Below, in pieces: positions 38,859-49,010 of a stretch of 64,000 nucleotides of DNA. The notes below the pieces were generated by a model. It was not told the origin of the DNA. It did not search any database and saw only the letters and a program-made list of their open reading frames with translations. The stretch spans positions 1,240,001 through 1,304,000 of the forward strand of contig UWYS01000001.1 of the NCBI GenBank assembly GCA_900291925.1, given 5' to 3'. The DNA is from Thecaphora thlaspeos (Eukaryota; Basidiomycota; Ustilaginomycetes; Urocystidales; Glomosporiaceae). Position 1 is the stretch's first letter; each line of letters opens with the position of its first letter. Both the position numbers and the translations under genes were made by a program.

Positions 38859-41800
38859 TTGTCTCTCCAACTTCGGAAAGCAACGACGGTAGGGCATGCG
38901 GAGCGAAGCTTTACGACGGCCATAGACAGCAACGACAAGCACGACAGCGACGCGCAGAGCGAGTCCACCTCTGACCTTGGGCGATCTCCTCGAAGCGACT
39001 CGTCGACCAACGCATCGCCTAGCCTCGCCTTTAGCCTGCCCTCGGGTTTTGCCATGTATCCACGCGCTCGCCGCCCATCTGCGTCGCCTAACGTCACTTC
39101 TGCACGACAACACGTTGACACGACACGATCCCGTAGCCTGGATAGCAGCGTCTCTGGCTACTCGACCGACAGCACGCCGGGTTTTTGCACGCCCTCAATA
39201 CCGCCGGCCAACCTCCCTCTATCTCGGCTCCTGCCTTCGGCCGCGACTTTGACGACGTCGCAACTGCCTTGCTCCGAGAGACGGCAGCTATCTCCCTTGT
39301 CCGCCTCTTTGCTGCCCGCGGACCTCGACTCTGCGGGGGACGACCCCTTCAAAGGGATGGTGGACGTCTATTCCGGCCTTAGCCGGTCGTCGGGCAAGCG
39401 ACAAAGATCCACCACTTCTCCCTCTTCCAAGAGCTTTGCAAAGGGCGCGGACCTTTACGATCTCGCGGCTGTCGCCAATGGACTGGTGGCCCATCGGCGA
39501 ACAACGGCGCCCCTACCTCCGATCGTCAACGAACACAAGCGCTCGCGATCTAGAAACACTGTCGCGACGACCAAGGAGCGCCACGGCTTGACGGAGCTCC
39601 TGACTGGGAGTGGTGACGATGCGAAGCGTTTCAAGGCGGCTCACCTTGGCCTGGCGGGCACGGGTCTAGCTGCGTTGCCGTCGTACATCGTGCCGCAGCC
39701 ACACCCGTACCCAAAGGCAGCGCTGCCCCAGGTCGCCACCATACACGACCAGGTGACCAACAGCGGTCGAGCACAACACAATCACCGCAGCAGCGCCGAG
39801 ACGATCCATTCGCTACTGACCGGACTCGAGGCAAAGCGGGAGGAAGACAGTCGCAGCCATAGGTCCCGCTACCCGCTCGTCAACCTATCACCGAGTCAGG
39901 CCGCCCTTTCAGCACCGATACCATGGACAACAATCTCAAAAATGGAACCTCCATCTCTACCGATCCATTATTCTCCGACAAAGACACCACAGCTACCACC
40001 ATCGTCGGCAGCAGTGCCGGCAAGCGAAGACCCTCTCTCCTCGCAGCTCCTCACACAGCGGACGGCGCTCTTCTTCGAACACATCTACCGCGACGTCGGC
40101 TTTGGCATCTTCCCGCGCGCATACATCTACCCCAAGATTGGACAGAACCAGCAGAAGCAGGAACCGGGCTTCGCCGCGTTGGCGTTGAGCATGTCGGTGC
40201 TGGGCCTGTTGGGAGCCAGGATGCCGGTCGTGTCGTCCGGAGCAGTGACACCGACGGAGAGAAAAGCGTCGACCAATCTCCTGTCGCCCAAATCGGCAGC
40301 TGTTTCCAAGAGTGGCAAAGGATCTCTTCTTGAGGATGCAGACTGGCAAACGCCGTTTCAGCCTCCCGTCATGCCCGCCGCCGCTGCGGCACGTACCTCT
40401 GGGGGCGTTCAACCTTCACCGCCATCGCCGACAACGACGACCGAACAGCGGTACCAGATCGTCTCTTTGATCTCCTTTACGCTCTCGACGCGGGCCTTGT
40501 CGGAGGGGACGGCGTCGTTCGGCCAACAGCCAGGCTGCACGTCGATCATGACGTCCTACCTCCTCTCGCTCGCCCTCTTGTGCCTGGACGAGGCAGAGGC
40601 CAAAACGACCGCCGCGGCCCCTGTCGACGATGTCGAGCGAGGTAGCACCACAGCGACGGTGCCTGCTTCGCCGACCACTAACTGGAAGGATGCCAGTTTC
40701 TTGCGCTTCTCGGAAAGCGTGACGCTAGCCAAGATTCTGGGTATCGACAGGCTCGCCCTCGACGAAGAAGCTCAAGGTCAGCAGCGTTCGAGCCTTGGCG
40801 GACAGGCGGGCTACGTCCGGGCGAACCTGAGCGTCGAGGAGTACGAGAGGCGCATCAGGCTGTGGGCGTTGTTGGTGCGGACGGAAAGGTGGTGGGCAAC
40901 ACAGCGGTCAGGCTACCAACCACAACTGAGCGTCCCCACCGCTCCGATCGTACCGGCCGCTCAGCCGATCCTGCAGTCTCCACTCACATCCTTGCCGCCG
41001 CCATCGCCACCGCCGGTGATGGTGAGCTCTACGGAGGATGAGGTCGTTTCGGCAACGGCGCACGAGGCCTGGCAACAGCAAGTGCCCTGCCCGCCATCGC
41101 AGCCGACACCGGCCCTCTTCCGCAGTCAGGAAACCTCTGGTTCCATCATCGACTGGATCAGGTCGTCTGCTACCATCTCGGAGGTAACGCCTCATCGCGA
41201 CGCGTTGCAGCTGCCTCCGCTCGACGAGATCGAGACGAGCCTACCCGTATGCAACGACGTGGTGGACGCACCATCACCATCGTCGCCACAGTCGAAGCAG
41301 GACGACGACCTGGCCATCCTGAGCGAGATGGGCTTGCTCTCCTTCCGAGAGATATTTTCCAGCCGGTTCACGCGGCGCGACATCGAATGCTGGCAAGGTC
41401 GATGTGCCGCAGAGAACTGTCATCGTCTCGACAGTGCGTTAGCGCTTCGTATCGATGATTCGCTGTTGGATCTCTCGAGTTCCAACACGTCGCTACCTAT
41501 CGACACGGCCGGCAAGGCGGGCGATCGCGAGGCAGCGGAAGGACGTCGTCGTGCATCGCTCACGCACCGCGATGGGATCCTGCTCGATCTGGTCCGACAG
41601 GTACTCCGCTGTCGCCTATGGCGTGCATCGCTTCGACACGGCCTGATCTTCTCTTCGCCAGCATCACCTTCTGGCAGCGCCATGCCTTCCGCATCCAGGG
41701 TCACGCCGACAGCATCTACCGTCCCGCCACCGCTGCGTCCGGACCAACCGCTACACATCGGTCTCGACACGCTCGACATCCTTGAAGACCTGCACGATCT

Positions 41801-42278
41801 CGTCTTTGCTTCCCAGAGCCAGACTTTACCCGTCGAACAGGCTGAGGTCCAAGTCAACTCGCGTCGAAAGTCTTTGGTTCAGGCTTTCCTCCACGAGATA
41901 GCGGATTGCGTCAGGGCGGTAGCGCAGAGTCAATACAGGGATGAGACGTTCGTGCTAGAGGAGGAGGAGGAGACGGAAGAGGAAGAGGAGGAGGAAGGGG
42001 AAGAGGGCGGAGAGGGCAATAGAGAGGATCGAGAAGATATGAGGGCGACTACGCCCGAACCCCACGACGAGGCGGGCAAGGCCAAGGGCGACGATCAACA
42101 GGGTACTTTGCCCGACGCAGCGCCGGCCGGAGAGGGTACCACCTCGAATGGGAAGACGGGCCCTTCGACAACGACTCCTGCGCAGCAGCAGTCGGGCGTC
42201 CAGACAAAGACGACTATCCAACAAGGATCGAGGGCCATCCTGTTCGATCTCGAGCGATTCTTCCAGCAGGTCTTTTAG
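38859..42278 (+). CDS. Fungal transcription-factor-like protein (middle homology region), no zinc cluster seen
   Basis: 1,139 residues, single open frame. The first 380 residues are Ser/Thr-rich and likely disordered. From about residue 395 there is ALFFEHIYRDVGFGIFPRAY, then FAALALSMSVLGLLGARM, and near residue 670 YERRIRLWALLVRTERWWAT. These fit the middle homology region of fungal binuclear-cluster regulators. No Zn2Cys6 cysteine pattern exists in the protein or in the 750 bases upstream. The C-terminus has a strongly acidic stretch (EEEEETEEEEEEEGEEGG), possibly an activation region, and ends in a helix FDLERFFQQVF. It could be a regulator that has lost, or never had, its DNA-binding domain, or one whose N-terminal exon lies farther away. 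The assignment rests on weak similarity. Confidence 0.55.
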   Translation: MSLQLRKATTVGHAERSFTTAIDSNDKHDSDAQSESTSDLGRSPRSDSSTNASPSLAFSLPSGFAMYPRARRPSASPNVTSARQHVDTTRSRSLDSSVSGYSTDSTPGFCTPSIPPANLPLSRLLPSAATLTTSQLPCSERRQLSPLSASLLPADLDSAGDDPFKGMVDVYSGLSRSSGKRQRSTTSPSSKSFAKGADLYDLAAVANGLVAHRRTTAPLPPIVNEHKRSRSRNTVATTKERHGLTELLTGSGDDAKRFKAAHLGLAGTGLAALPSYIVPQPHPYPKAALPQVATIHDQVTNSGRAQHNHRSSAETIHSLLTGLEAKREEDSRSHRSRYPLVNLSPSQAALSAPIPWTTISKMEPPSLPIHYSPTKTPQLPPSSAAVPASEDPLSSQLLTQRTALFFEHIYRDVGFGIFPRAYIYPKIGQNQQKQEPGFAALALSMSVLGLLGARMPVVSSGAVTPTERKASTNLLSPKSAAVSKSGKGSLLEDADWQTPFQPPVMPAAAAARTSGGVQPSPPSPTTTTEQRYQIVSLISFTLSTRALSEGTASFGQQPGCTSIMTSYLLSLALLCLDEAEAKTTAAAPVDDVERGSTTATVPASPTTNWKDASFLRFSESVTLAKILGIDRLALDEEAQGQQRSSLGGQAGYVRANLSVEEYERRIRLWALLVRTERWWATQRSGYQPQLSVPTAPIVPAAQPILQSPLTSLPPPSPPPVMVSSTEDEVVSATAHEAWQQQVPCPPSQPTPALFRSQETSGSIIDWIRSSATISEVTPHRDALQLPPLDEIETSLPVCNDVVDAPSPSSPQSKQDDDLAILSEMGLLSFREIFSSRFTRRDIECWQGRCAAENCHRLDSALALRIDDSLLDLSSSNTSLPIDTAGKAGDREAAEGRRRASLTHRDGILLDLVRQVLRCRLWRASLRHGLIFSSPASPSGSAMPSASRVTPTASTVPPPLRPDQPLHIGLDTLDILEDLHDLVFASQSQTLPVEQAEVQVNSRRKSLVQAFLHEIADCVRAVAQSQYRDETFVLEEEEETEEEEEEEGEEGGEGNREDREDMRATTPEPHDEAGKAKGDDQQGTLPDAAPAGEGTTSNGKTGPSTTTPAQQQSGVQTKTTIQQGSRAILFDLERFFQQVF

Positions 42279-42595
42279 GATCTCGTCTTGCAGCAGCGAC
42301 TTTTGTATCATAGGTGTTCCTTTGTCGGGTCAGGGGTGATCGCGATACCAGGAAGCCGTTCGAACGTGTCCGTCTCGTGCAGCTGGTAGTACGTTTGAGA
42401 TAGCGTGTGTTCCTAGGCCGTCCCTCGCGAGGCGTCTCGATAATGAGCCTCACGTCGCTCGCAAAACCATGAGCTCGGGTCTGGCACTCGCGGTTCAGGT
42501 GTACTATCGCAACGCTGGTAGAGACGTGATGTCGCTATGTTGCATTTGCTGTGCCTGTCCTACAATGCTGCTTGTCCCGCGTCGGTTCCTCGTGC
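42279..42595. other. Convergent 3' region, no gene seen
   Basis: Lies between the stop codons of the regulator-like gene and RCF1. No motif-bearing frame. Confidence 0.5.
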
Positions 42596-43387
42596 TCAAA
42601 CCTGTCTCCTACCGTCCATACCAAGGACTGGCCTAGCCCTCTCCTTGATGGGTAGTGTGTCCTCTTTGCCCAACAACGCCTCCTCGAGCTCCTTGTCCTC
42701 GTCCCTGTCCTCCCTCGCCTTGGCCTTGTCCAGACGCTCATTGAAGCCCGTCTTCTGCTTGGCGGCCCGTTCGTCGGCGCGCATCTGCTGCCACAGGTTC
42801 GTCTGCTTTGTCGTCGTACCACCGTGGTTCTGTCCTGCTGCTTCGAGCGATCCCGGTGCGGAGGAGACGGCGGCAGGAGGTAGTGGTGGTGGGACAGAGA
42901 CCTTTTGGTTGTAGTACAGACTGCCGAGGACGGCACCGACGATGGTGAGACCCTGCAAGCCGACTCGCCAGCGGAGCGCTTTTTGGAATTGATCACGATT
43001 TCCCCTGCGAAGGTGATTGGAGGCGGCGATGAGGGCGCCACAGGTGAGAAGGGAGCCTGTTAGTCGTCGCAACGGAGCGGATCGGGACAGGCGACCGGGG
43101 TGGTCAAGAGGTGGATGTTAGCGTGTCGCTCTGAAGCAGCTGCTGAAAAGGCCACACTGGCATCAAGCTCCGAGAACCACATGGAGAGGAACGTGGAGGC
43201 AGCAGAGATGTTAGCCGGCTGACCGCAAGAATGGCTGCTCACCGATGGGGACGAGGGGCTGCTCCTTCATCTTACGAAAGAACTTGTCCCTCGTCGATTC
43301 GAGCGGTTGGCCGGCGACGCTGACGCCATCGTGCCACGAGCCTGCCGGCTGCTGCTCGATGCCTCGTTCGGACGATGGAGAGGCCAT
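42596..43387 (-). CDS. RCF1: Respiratory supercomplex factor 1 (HIG1 domain)
   Basis: Exons 43243-43387 and 42596-43056, giving 201 residues. The intron (186 nt) starts GTGAGC, ends AACAG and joins in phase 1, restoring KMKEQPLVPIG-SLLTCGALIAA. The HIG1 domain shows this first transmembrane helix, the loop HLRRGNRDQFQKALRWRVG (family signature (Q/I)X3(H/R)XRX3Q-like) and the second helix LQGLTIVGAVLGSLYY. A charged coiled-coil C-terminus follows. Rcf1 sits in the mitochondrial inner membrane and supports complex III-IV supercomplexes and cytochrome oxidase assembly. An in-frame ATG at 43471 would add 28 residues; I prefer 43387 because the extra residues are not presequence-like. Confidence 0.9.
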
Positions 43388-43763
43388 GCCGCTGCTGCTG
43401 GTCGATGATTGGATGCGCCGGGGTGTCTGTGAGGAGTCGCAAGATGTAGTGTTGTGGTAGAGGAGGGCCAAGTAACAGGCGAGCCTCGAGGGCGGCGCGA
43501 CGTTGGCCTCTGCCGAGGCGGACAGTCGTTTTTACGTAAGCTGTGCCCTCCACCTCACGGTGCTCATTCCTTGCCTGTCCTTGCCGCGCGATAAAATTCG
43601 GCTGCCACACACCCTCTTCCGTGGGCAGACAGATCAGTCGACGCTGGCCAGCAACTGCACACATCTCTTCTCGTCACCCTCGCAGACAAATCATCATGCA
43701 CATGTATGCTGAGACGAGACCAAAGACACAAGGGATCGATTCGGCAGGGGCGGTGACCGGGAC
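43388..43763. other. Spacer between RCF1 and SDH5
   Basis: About 375 bases on which RCF1 transcription must start and SDH5 transcription end. No extra gene seen. Confidence 0.5.
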
Positions 43764-44610
43764 CTAATTTGCGTCGAGCTCAGTCAGTTCTGGCATCCAC
43801 CGGACCGCCTTTTCCTCGTTCTTTGTGTGCTTGAGCAGCCTCCAGCCCAGCTTGCCCTCGGTCTCAAACGATTCGGCCCATCGCGGCGGGAAGGGCTTGC
43901 GGCGAGTGCACCAGTAGAAGATGTCCCAGTCCGGCTCGTCGAGCAGCTGCGCGAGTGCGTGCCAGGCCAAGCACGAGATGCAAATGTATGGCTTAGTTTT
44001 CGACAAGAGTTCGTCGGAGTAAGATGACCCAAGAAAGAAGCGCTGCGCAAGAACTTACCCGGTCAAACTCGTCAAGCTCCTCGTCGGGCAGCGCCTGGAG
44101 CTCCTTCTTTGCAAACGTGCTGAGGATGAGGTCCGTCTCCAACGTTCCCCTCTTCCTGCACTGGTAGATGAGCCTGGCGATCTTTACCTTCCTCTCTTCG
44201 CCCTCGCGTCCGGGCACGCGCATGGGTGCATCTACGCTGTCGATGATCTGTCTGTCGGATGCGAGGTTGAGGCCGGCCCACTTGCTCTCGGGACCGTGGT
44301 CGGCATGGTTGAGGTCTACGACGTCAGGCGAGAGCGGGAGAGGGTAGGGGTCGGACAGCTGCGCGTCGGGAGCTACGCCCGAAGGACCCGATGCGTTCGA
44401 GGTGGACTGCGAGGGCCCGGTGGCACCTTGGTCTGTTTCGAGCGGCGGGGGTCGGATGGCTTGCCGCGCGCCGCTCCGTGACGAGTTGAGGCGAGTCCAG
44501 GATGGTGGTGCGACGGCGACGGCGGCGCACGGGAGGATGGCGGTGCGCGTGGCGGCCGATGCCTGCTGTGCGGTGGCGCGGAGTGCTTGGCGGAGAATGT
44601 GGGTGCGCAT
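43764..44610 (-). CDS. SDH5: Succinate dehydrogenase assembly factor 2
   Basis: Exons 44059-44610 and 43764-43946, giving 244 residues. The intron (112 nt) is GTAAGT...CAG in phase 0. The N-terminus (MRTHILRQALRATAQQASAA) is a mitochondrial presequence. The SDHAF2 core reads ARLIYQCRKRGTLETDLILSTF, ALPDEELDEFDR and, after the splice, LLDEPDWDIFYWCTRRKPFP, all diagnostic. The protein promotes covalent FAD attachment to the succinate dehydrogenase flavoprotein in the matrix. The middle of the protein before residue 130 is low-complexity and species-specific. Confidence 0.94.
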
Positions 44611-44981
44611 CTTGATTGTTGTCGGTAGAGCGAGGTGAGAAGGTGGTCGGGTGGGAAGATGTGAGTAGGGAGGCGCGGGACAGCGCCAGCTTTAGCTAAG
44701 AGTACAGTAACGTGACGCGAGCCATTCTCCACGCCAGCCACGACCGGGAAGAATCAAGAAAGGAAGAAAGGAAGAAAAGTGGAGGGGGAAAGCGCTCTCG
44801 GCCGGCTGCTTTGTCAGCTCGCCTTTCCTAAGCTCGGTTTTCACAGCAGGCTTCAGCAGGCTTCACAGCAGGCAGCTCTACTTTTGAGCGGCCCTTTCTC
44901 CCAACCAACCAAGCCTTTGCCATCCCGACCTCGACCTCGACATCGTCCACATCCACCCCCTACTACAGCAAGTTAACGACC
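44611..44981. promoter_or_regulatory. Shared divergent promoter of SDH5 and COX20
   Basis: 370 bases separate the ATGs of two mitochondrial assembly genes on opposite strands. An A/G-rich stretch (AAGAAAGGAAGAAAGGAAG near 44757) and a short direct repeat (CAGCAGGCTT) lie within. A common control is an inference from geometry. Confidence 0.5.
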
Positions 44982-45587
44982 ATGTCAAGACTGCTCAACC
45001 CACCACCAGACTCCTCGGAGGGCGCACCGGGAGACAAGGTTGGTCTTGCCAGTGTCCGCCAGTGCCCGTCTGCGTGTCACTGTGTCCAAGCGGTCATACC
45101 GGCAAAACTCAACTGAAAGCCAATACATGCCTTCACCTCCCCTATCCATCCGCAGGCCGAGGTGAAAAAAGTACGAGCAGCGCTCTCCATGCTCGATCCT
45201 CTGCGTGACTTTTCAAGGATAGGTTCCATCCCATGCGCGCGGAGCAGTCTTTTGATGGGCATAGCCAGTGCCGCAGGAGTAGCCGGTATCAGCCTCGTGG
45301 CAGGGAGAGGTACGTCTCCCCCCTTAGCTCTTCCTCCTGGTTCTCTTGCACGTGCCAAATGCCCTCCCGTTGACGTTCTGCCTTCTTTGCTCTGTGTAGG
45401 TATGCGGAGAGGTCTAAACTGGGGCGTCGGTTCGTTCTGCTTCGTCTCATTAGCGTCGTGGGAGACGTGTCGACGTTCAAGAAAGGCTGAACAGATGCGC
45501 ATGCGCACCGTCATCGAGTCGTACAACCGAGGAGGCAAGAAGATTACGGCAAACATAGAGAATCATACGACGGCCGACCAGTCATAG
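44982..45587 (+). CDS. COX20: Cytochrome c oxidase assembly protein COX20
   Basis: Exons 44982-45038, 45156-45309 and 45400-45587, giving 132 residues. The family core is IGSIPCARSSLLMGIASAAG (first transmembrane helix), then GMRRGLNWGVGSFCFVSLAS, WETCRRSRKAEQMRM, matching COX20/FAM36A, an inner-membrane chaperone of Cox2. The second intron has a GTACGT donor. The first has GTTGGT, an unusual donor, but no better one exists and the junction is in phase (GAPGDK-AEVKKV). The stop is at 45585-45587. Confidence 0.88.
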
Positions 45588-45844
45588 CAGAGGCTTTTCG
45601 GCGGGCGGGCGGATACCAGCGTAGTCGGAACAGCGGAAGCGAGCGGCCCGAGCGAAGGGCGGTCTAGCATTCGTCAGCCACCTATTCTCCGAACATCAAG
45701 CGTCCACTGCTGTTAACAACACACACACATACGCAGAATGGCAATGATCACCAGGCCCCGGCGCCACATCAGCATCACCGATCGACTTTAATTCGCCGGA
45801 ACACGCGGACGGACAGCACCGTCCACTCGCTTGTGCTACATCCT

Positions 45845-46761
45845 TTACTTTTGCGCCTCCCCCTCCTCCTCCTCCTTTCTCCTCCTCTCCTCCTCGGCCT
45901 GCTGCTGCTGCTGGATGGCCACCCTGGCACCTAGGATCTTTGCCGAGCAATTTCGGATGTTCTGGTCTGCTCGCTGGATCCCGCCCTCAAAGGCGCGCTT
46001 GTAAGCGACGAGGGCCTCTTCGAGCTGCTCGCACGCCTCGAGCACCGCCGCCAGGTTGTACTGGATCTCTGGATCGTCCGGAGTGATGATGGCGGCCGTC
46101 TTGAGGTGCGAAACGGCCAGATCCGGGCGGGAGGGTTTCGAGAGGACGTAGGCGGAGGCGAGGTTGGTGTGTGCATCGGGCGAGTCGGGAGACAGACGGA
46201 GGGATTCGTTCCACGCTTCGATGGCTGCTGTTAGGTCGTCTGGTGGTGCGGAAAGAAGGGCCGGGACGAGGTCGCATTGTTTGAGGACAAAAAGAGAAGG
46301 AATCATCAGTGACTGTCTAATTCACACTTCGCTCTCAGATAGCCTGGTAGAAAGCGATCTTCCTACCACTCACGATCATGGTAATGGCAAACACCGAGAT
46401 TGAAAAGCGCCGAAGCGTTGGGCTTGATCTCTAGGCTACGCTTGTAGGATGCCTTTGCCTTTTCGAGGTCGCCGCTCTCGAGGTGCGTCGTACCTTCCTC
46501 GAGGAAGCGCTGCGACTCCTCCTCTGCCGGATCGTTGGGCGAAGAGGCTGCCGAGGTCGAAGTAGCGTATCCTCGCTGATGCCTGACGATGCGATGCTGC
46601 TGTGGGAGACGGGAGGTGCTGGCTTGCACCGCGGTGAAGAGGGAAGAGGGTGGTGTTCTGAGGCTTCGACGAGCTACAGCAGTGGTCGCGGCGATGGTGG
46701 TGGAGCGACCGACCAGGTTGCGAAGAGAGGCACGAACGGCTTGTGGTGCTGGTGAGAACAT
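45845..46761 (-). CDS. Mitochondrial TPR-repeat protein
   Basis: Exons 46374-46761 and 45845-46239, giving 260 residues. The intron (134 nt) is GTGAGT...CAG and joins in phase 1 (GVCHYHD-HDLTAAIEAW). After a presequence-like start (MFSPAPQAVRASLRNLVGRS) there are three to four TPR units: THLESGDLEKAKASYKRSLE, DLTAAIEAWNESLRLSPDSP, AHTNLASAYVL and QYNLAAVLEACEQLEEALVA. The tail is a basic/acidic coiled coil. TPR proteins are adaptors; its partner cannot be told. Its place next to RCF1, SDH5 and COX20 hints at a role in mitochondrial assembly, but that is only context. Confidence 0.8.
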
Positions 46762-47297
46762 AATCGATGCTCGCGGTAATGGTGGGGGTTCGAGTCACGA
46801 GGAAGAAGGGGTGTAGATGGTGGTCGAGAAGAAGTCGGGAAGGTGACGCACAGCGGGGGAAAAAGCGTCAAAAAGCCGGACGCAGCGGCTCGCGGACTTG
46901 CCGCTTTCTTCCTGGCCACAACCTCGGCCACAACGCGGCGTCAACATCCGCGCCACCGCACTTTTTCCAAAATGACGACGAGGGAGACCGTTCCCTCAAT
47001 TGATCGCATTTACAGGCATTTCACCGGGGGTATCCCTCACCAGCTGACTGCGCGACGAAACAACACGACACGATACGAGATCGAAATATGTACAGAGAAG
47101 AGGGGTCTAGCGGGGTGCAAAAGGGGGTATAGGGGGTAGCCCGGCACAGAGGATGGCAAGGGCAAGATCGAGCAAAAGGCTAGGCAGCGAAGCAGAGGAA
47201 CAAGCAAGCAGGCAGGCTGCCTAGCGACTGGAGTCGTCGATTGTCTGGCGCTCCTGGAGTTATCGACGCCAGTGATGTCGCCCATCGCCAGAGGCTG
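46762..47297. other. Spacer upstream of the TPR gene, no gene seen
   Basis: Promoter of the TPR gene and 3' region of the orphan at 47298. A GGTTCGAGTCA at 46786-46796 resembles a tRNA B box, but no tRNA arms surround it. Confidence 0.45.
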
Positions 47298-49010
47298 TCA
47301 CCTCAGCCTGCCGTCCTGCGTCTCGATCCTCTTCAGCGCCTTGCCGCCAATGCCATTGATGTCCTGCTGTGCCAGACCGGCGCAGCTGGAGCGACGTGCG
47401 GCGTCTTGCCTCCTCATCTTCTGGATGGCCAGACGCTCGACCTCATCCTTCCATACCTTTCGTTCCTTGCGCGGTGCATCCTGCGCCGAGAGGCAGGCTC
47501 GATCCGCCAGCTCGGCGACGCCTAGCGGCGACCCGGCCCGGACGCTGGCCAGCGAGTCGGCCATGCTGTGGATGGAAGCGGCATCGCTCGCTGTGCCCAC
47601 ACCCGCTCCTGCCGAGGCCGACGTCTTGATGGCGAGGGCGTCGAGAGACACGCGCGGCCGCATCGCCGCCGTCACGGGTGATGGTCTGGACATGCGCTTG
47701 GCGGCGGCGAGCTCGTCGACCGCGGGCTTGGCTTCCGGCTCCATGATTCGGCGGATGTCAAGCGACGTCTTCGGTTTCTGCTTTCGCAGCTCCTGCTTGG
47801 CCCTGCTCGTCTGCATCGCCGTCGGCGGCGGCCCGTCGAACGGCGTCGTCAATGGTGCGGCAGAGAGCTTGAGCACCTCGTGCCCGCTCACGTCAGTCGG
47901 AGGGGAAATCGCACCGCCGCCGGCGGTTTTGCGAGACGTCAGGGCGCCAGAGTGGAGGATGGCAAGGTCCGATGTGTTAGAGCTGACGAGTGTCTGCGGC
48001 TTGGAGTGAAAGCCCGACGCCGCCGACTGCCCGCCAGGAGCCTGCGGACGGATCTTGTCGCCAGATACCGGCGAGGGCTTGCTCGATACGTGCGGCTTGA
48101 TCTCCTTCATCGGCGTGGCAGCAGCAGGAGGACGCTTGGCGGCCGCCGCTTCATGGTTGTCGCGCCCGGCCGCTACTGCCGCCTTGCGCGGAGCAGGTGG
48201 TGGTGCCTCGAGAATTTCATTGGAAGAAGACGAGGCAATCACCTCGACGTTCGGGGCGGCTGCTGCTGCCAATACCTTGCACTCGGTGCTGACCTGTTGG
48301 GAGTGGTGCTCCTGGTGCTTCATGGGGATCAGAGGGTGGTTCTCGCCGACCAGGGGCATGCCCTCCCGGTGCTGTTGCTGGTGCTGCTTGATCGTCGTCC
48401 TCTTGCGCGGTGCCTCTGCGGTCGCTTCGGCCAGTCGAGCCTGCTTCGGGCGGACAGGCTCGAGAGGCTGGACGGGAGGCGCGCAAGGCTGGGGGGCGTT
48501 GCTGGAGGCGGCGATGTTGCCCATGACCCAGAGCTTTCCCTTTTCCTTCTCTCTCGCCGTCTCTCGCTCCGCCTCAGGCCTCGGGGGCGGTGCCCTGGCG
48601 GGCTCACCGAGCGACTGCTGGAGCAGCTTCTGCTGTTCGTCGGGATCAGCACCGGCCACCCTGCCGTACCCCTGGTGGTTGGCTATGGTGGATCGTTTGC
48701 GCGAAACCTGCCTGCCGAGCGCGGCGGCCTCTGCGCGTCTCCTCCTCTCTGACCTGCGATGTTTCTCGTCGATGCGGTGTGCGCCTGGCTTTGTGAGACA
48801 GATGCCGCCCGGGTTGGAGAGGCAGAGGCGATCGTGCCTGCGCTCCTGGACGAGCGCGGTGTTCTTTCCGAAGACGGCAGAGAAGCAGGCGGTCACGGCG
48901 CCTTGGAGGCACTTGTTGATGAGACGAACGAGGTGGTCGATGAATTGGGCACCTTTGAGGAAGCTCTGCTCGAGCAGGTCCGAGACGGGACGCGAACAGA
49001 CCAGACCCAT
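47298..49010 (-). CDS. Orphan protein with a possible N-terminal lipid anchor
   Basis: 570 residues, single exon, no family recognised. The chosen start gives MGLVCSRPVSDLL: Gly at 2, Ser at 6 and Cys at 5 fit N-myristoylation plus palmitoylation. After that come a hydrophobic/amphipathic segment (VRLINKCLQGAVTACFSAVF), a basic region (DEKHRRSERRRRAEAA), a long disordered stretch rich in Ala, Pro, Gln and Ser, and a charged helical end (APRKERKVWKDEVERLAIQK). The frame is open upstream to an ATG at 49226, but that extension lacks protein-like character. Protein-like codon bias over a 1.7-kb frame makes it a likely real gene; the function is unknown. Confidence 0.6.
   Translation of the reverse strand: MGLVCSRPVSDLLEQSFLKGAQFIDHLVRLINKCLQGAVTACFSAVFGKNTALVQERRHDRLCLSNPGGICLTKPGAHRIDEKHRRSERRRRAEAAALGRQVSRKRSTIANHQGYGRVAGADPDEQQKLLQQSLGEPARAPPPRPEAERETAREKEKGKLWVMGNIAASSNAPQPCAPPVQPLEPVRPKQARLAEATAEAPRKRTTIKQHQQQHREGMPLVGENHPLIPMKHQEHHSQQVSTECKVLAAAAAPNVEVIASSSSNEILEAPPPAPRKAAVAAGRDNHEAAAAKRPPAAATPMKEIKPHVSSKPSPVSGDKIRPQAPGGQSAASGFHSKPQTLVSSNTSDLAILHSGALTSRKTAGGGAISPPTDVSGHEVLKLSAAPLTTPFDGPPPTAMQTSRAKQELRKQKPKTSLDIRRIMEPEAKPAVDELAAAKRMSRPSPVTAAMRPRVSLDALAIKTSASAGAGVGTASDAASIHSMADSLASVRAGSPLGVAELADRACLSAQDAPRKERKVWKDEVERLAIQKMRRQDAARRSSCAGLAQQDINGIGGKALKRIETQDGRLR

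Noticed and set aside
46780..46800. GGTTCGAGTCA as the B box of a tRNA
   Set aside because: No acceptor, D or anticodon arms can be formed around it.
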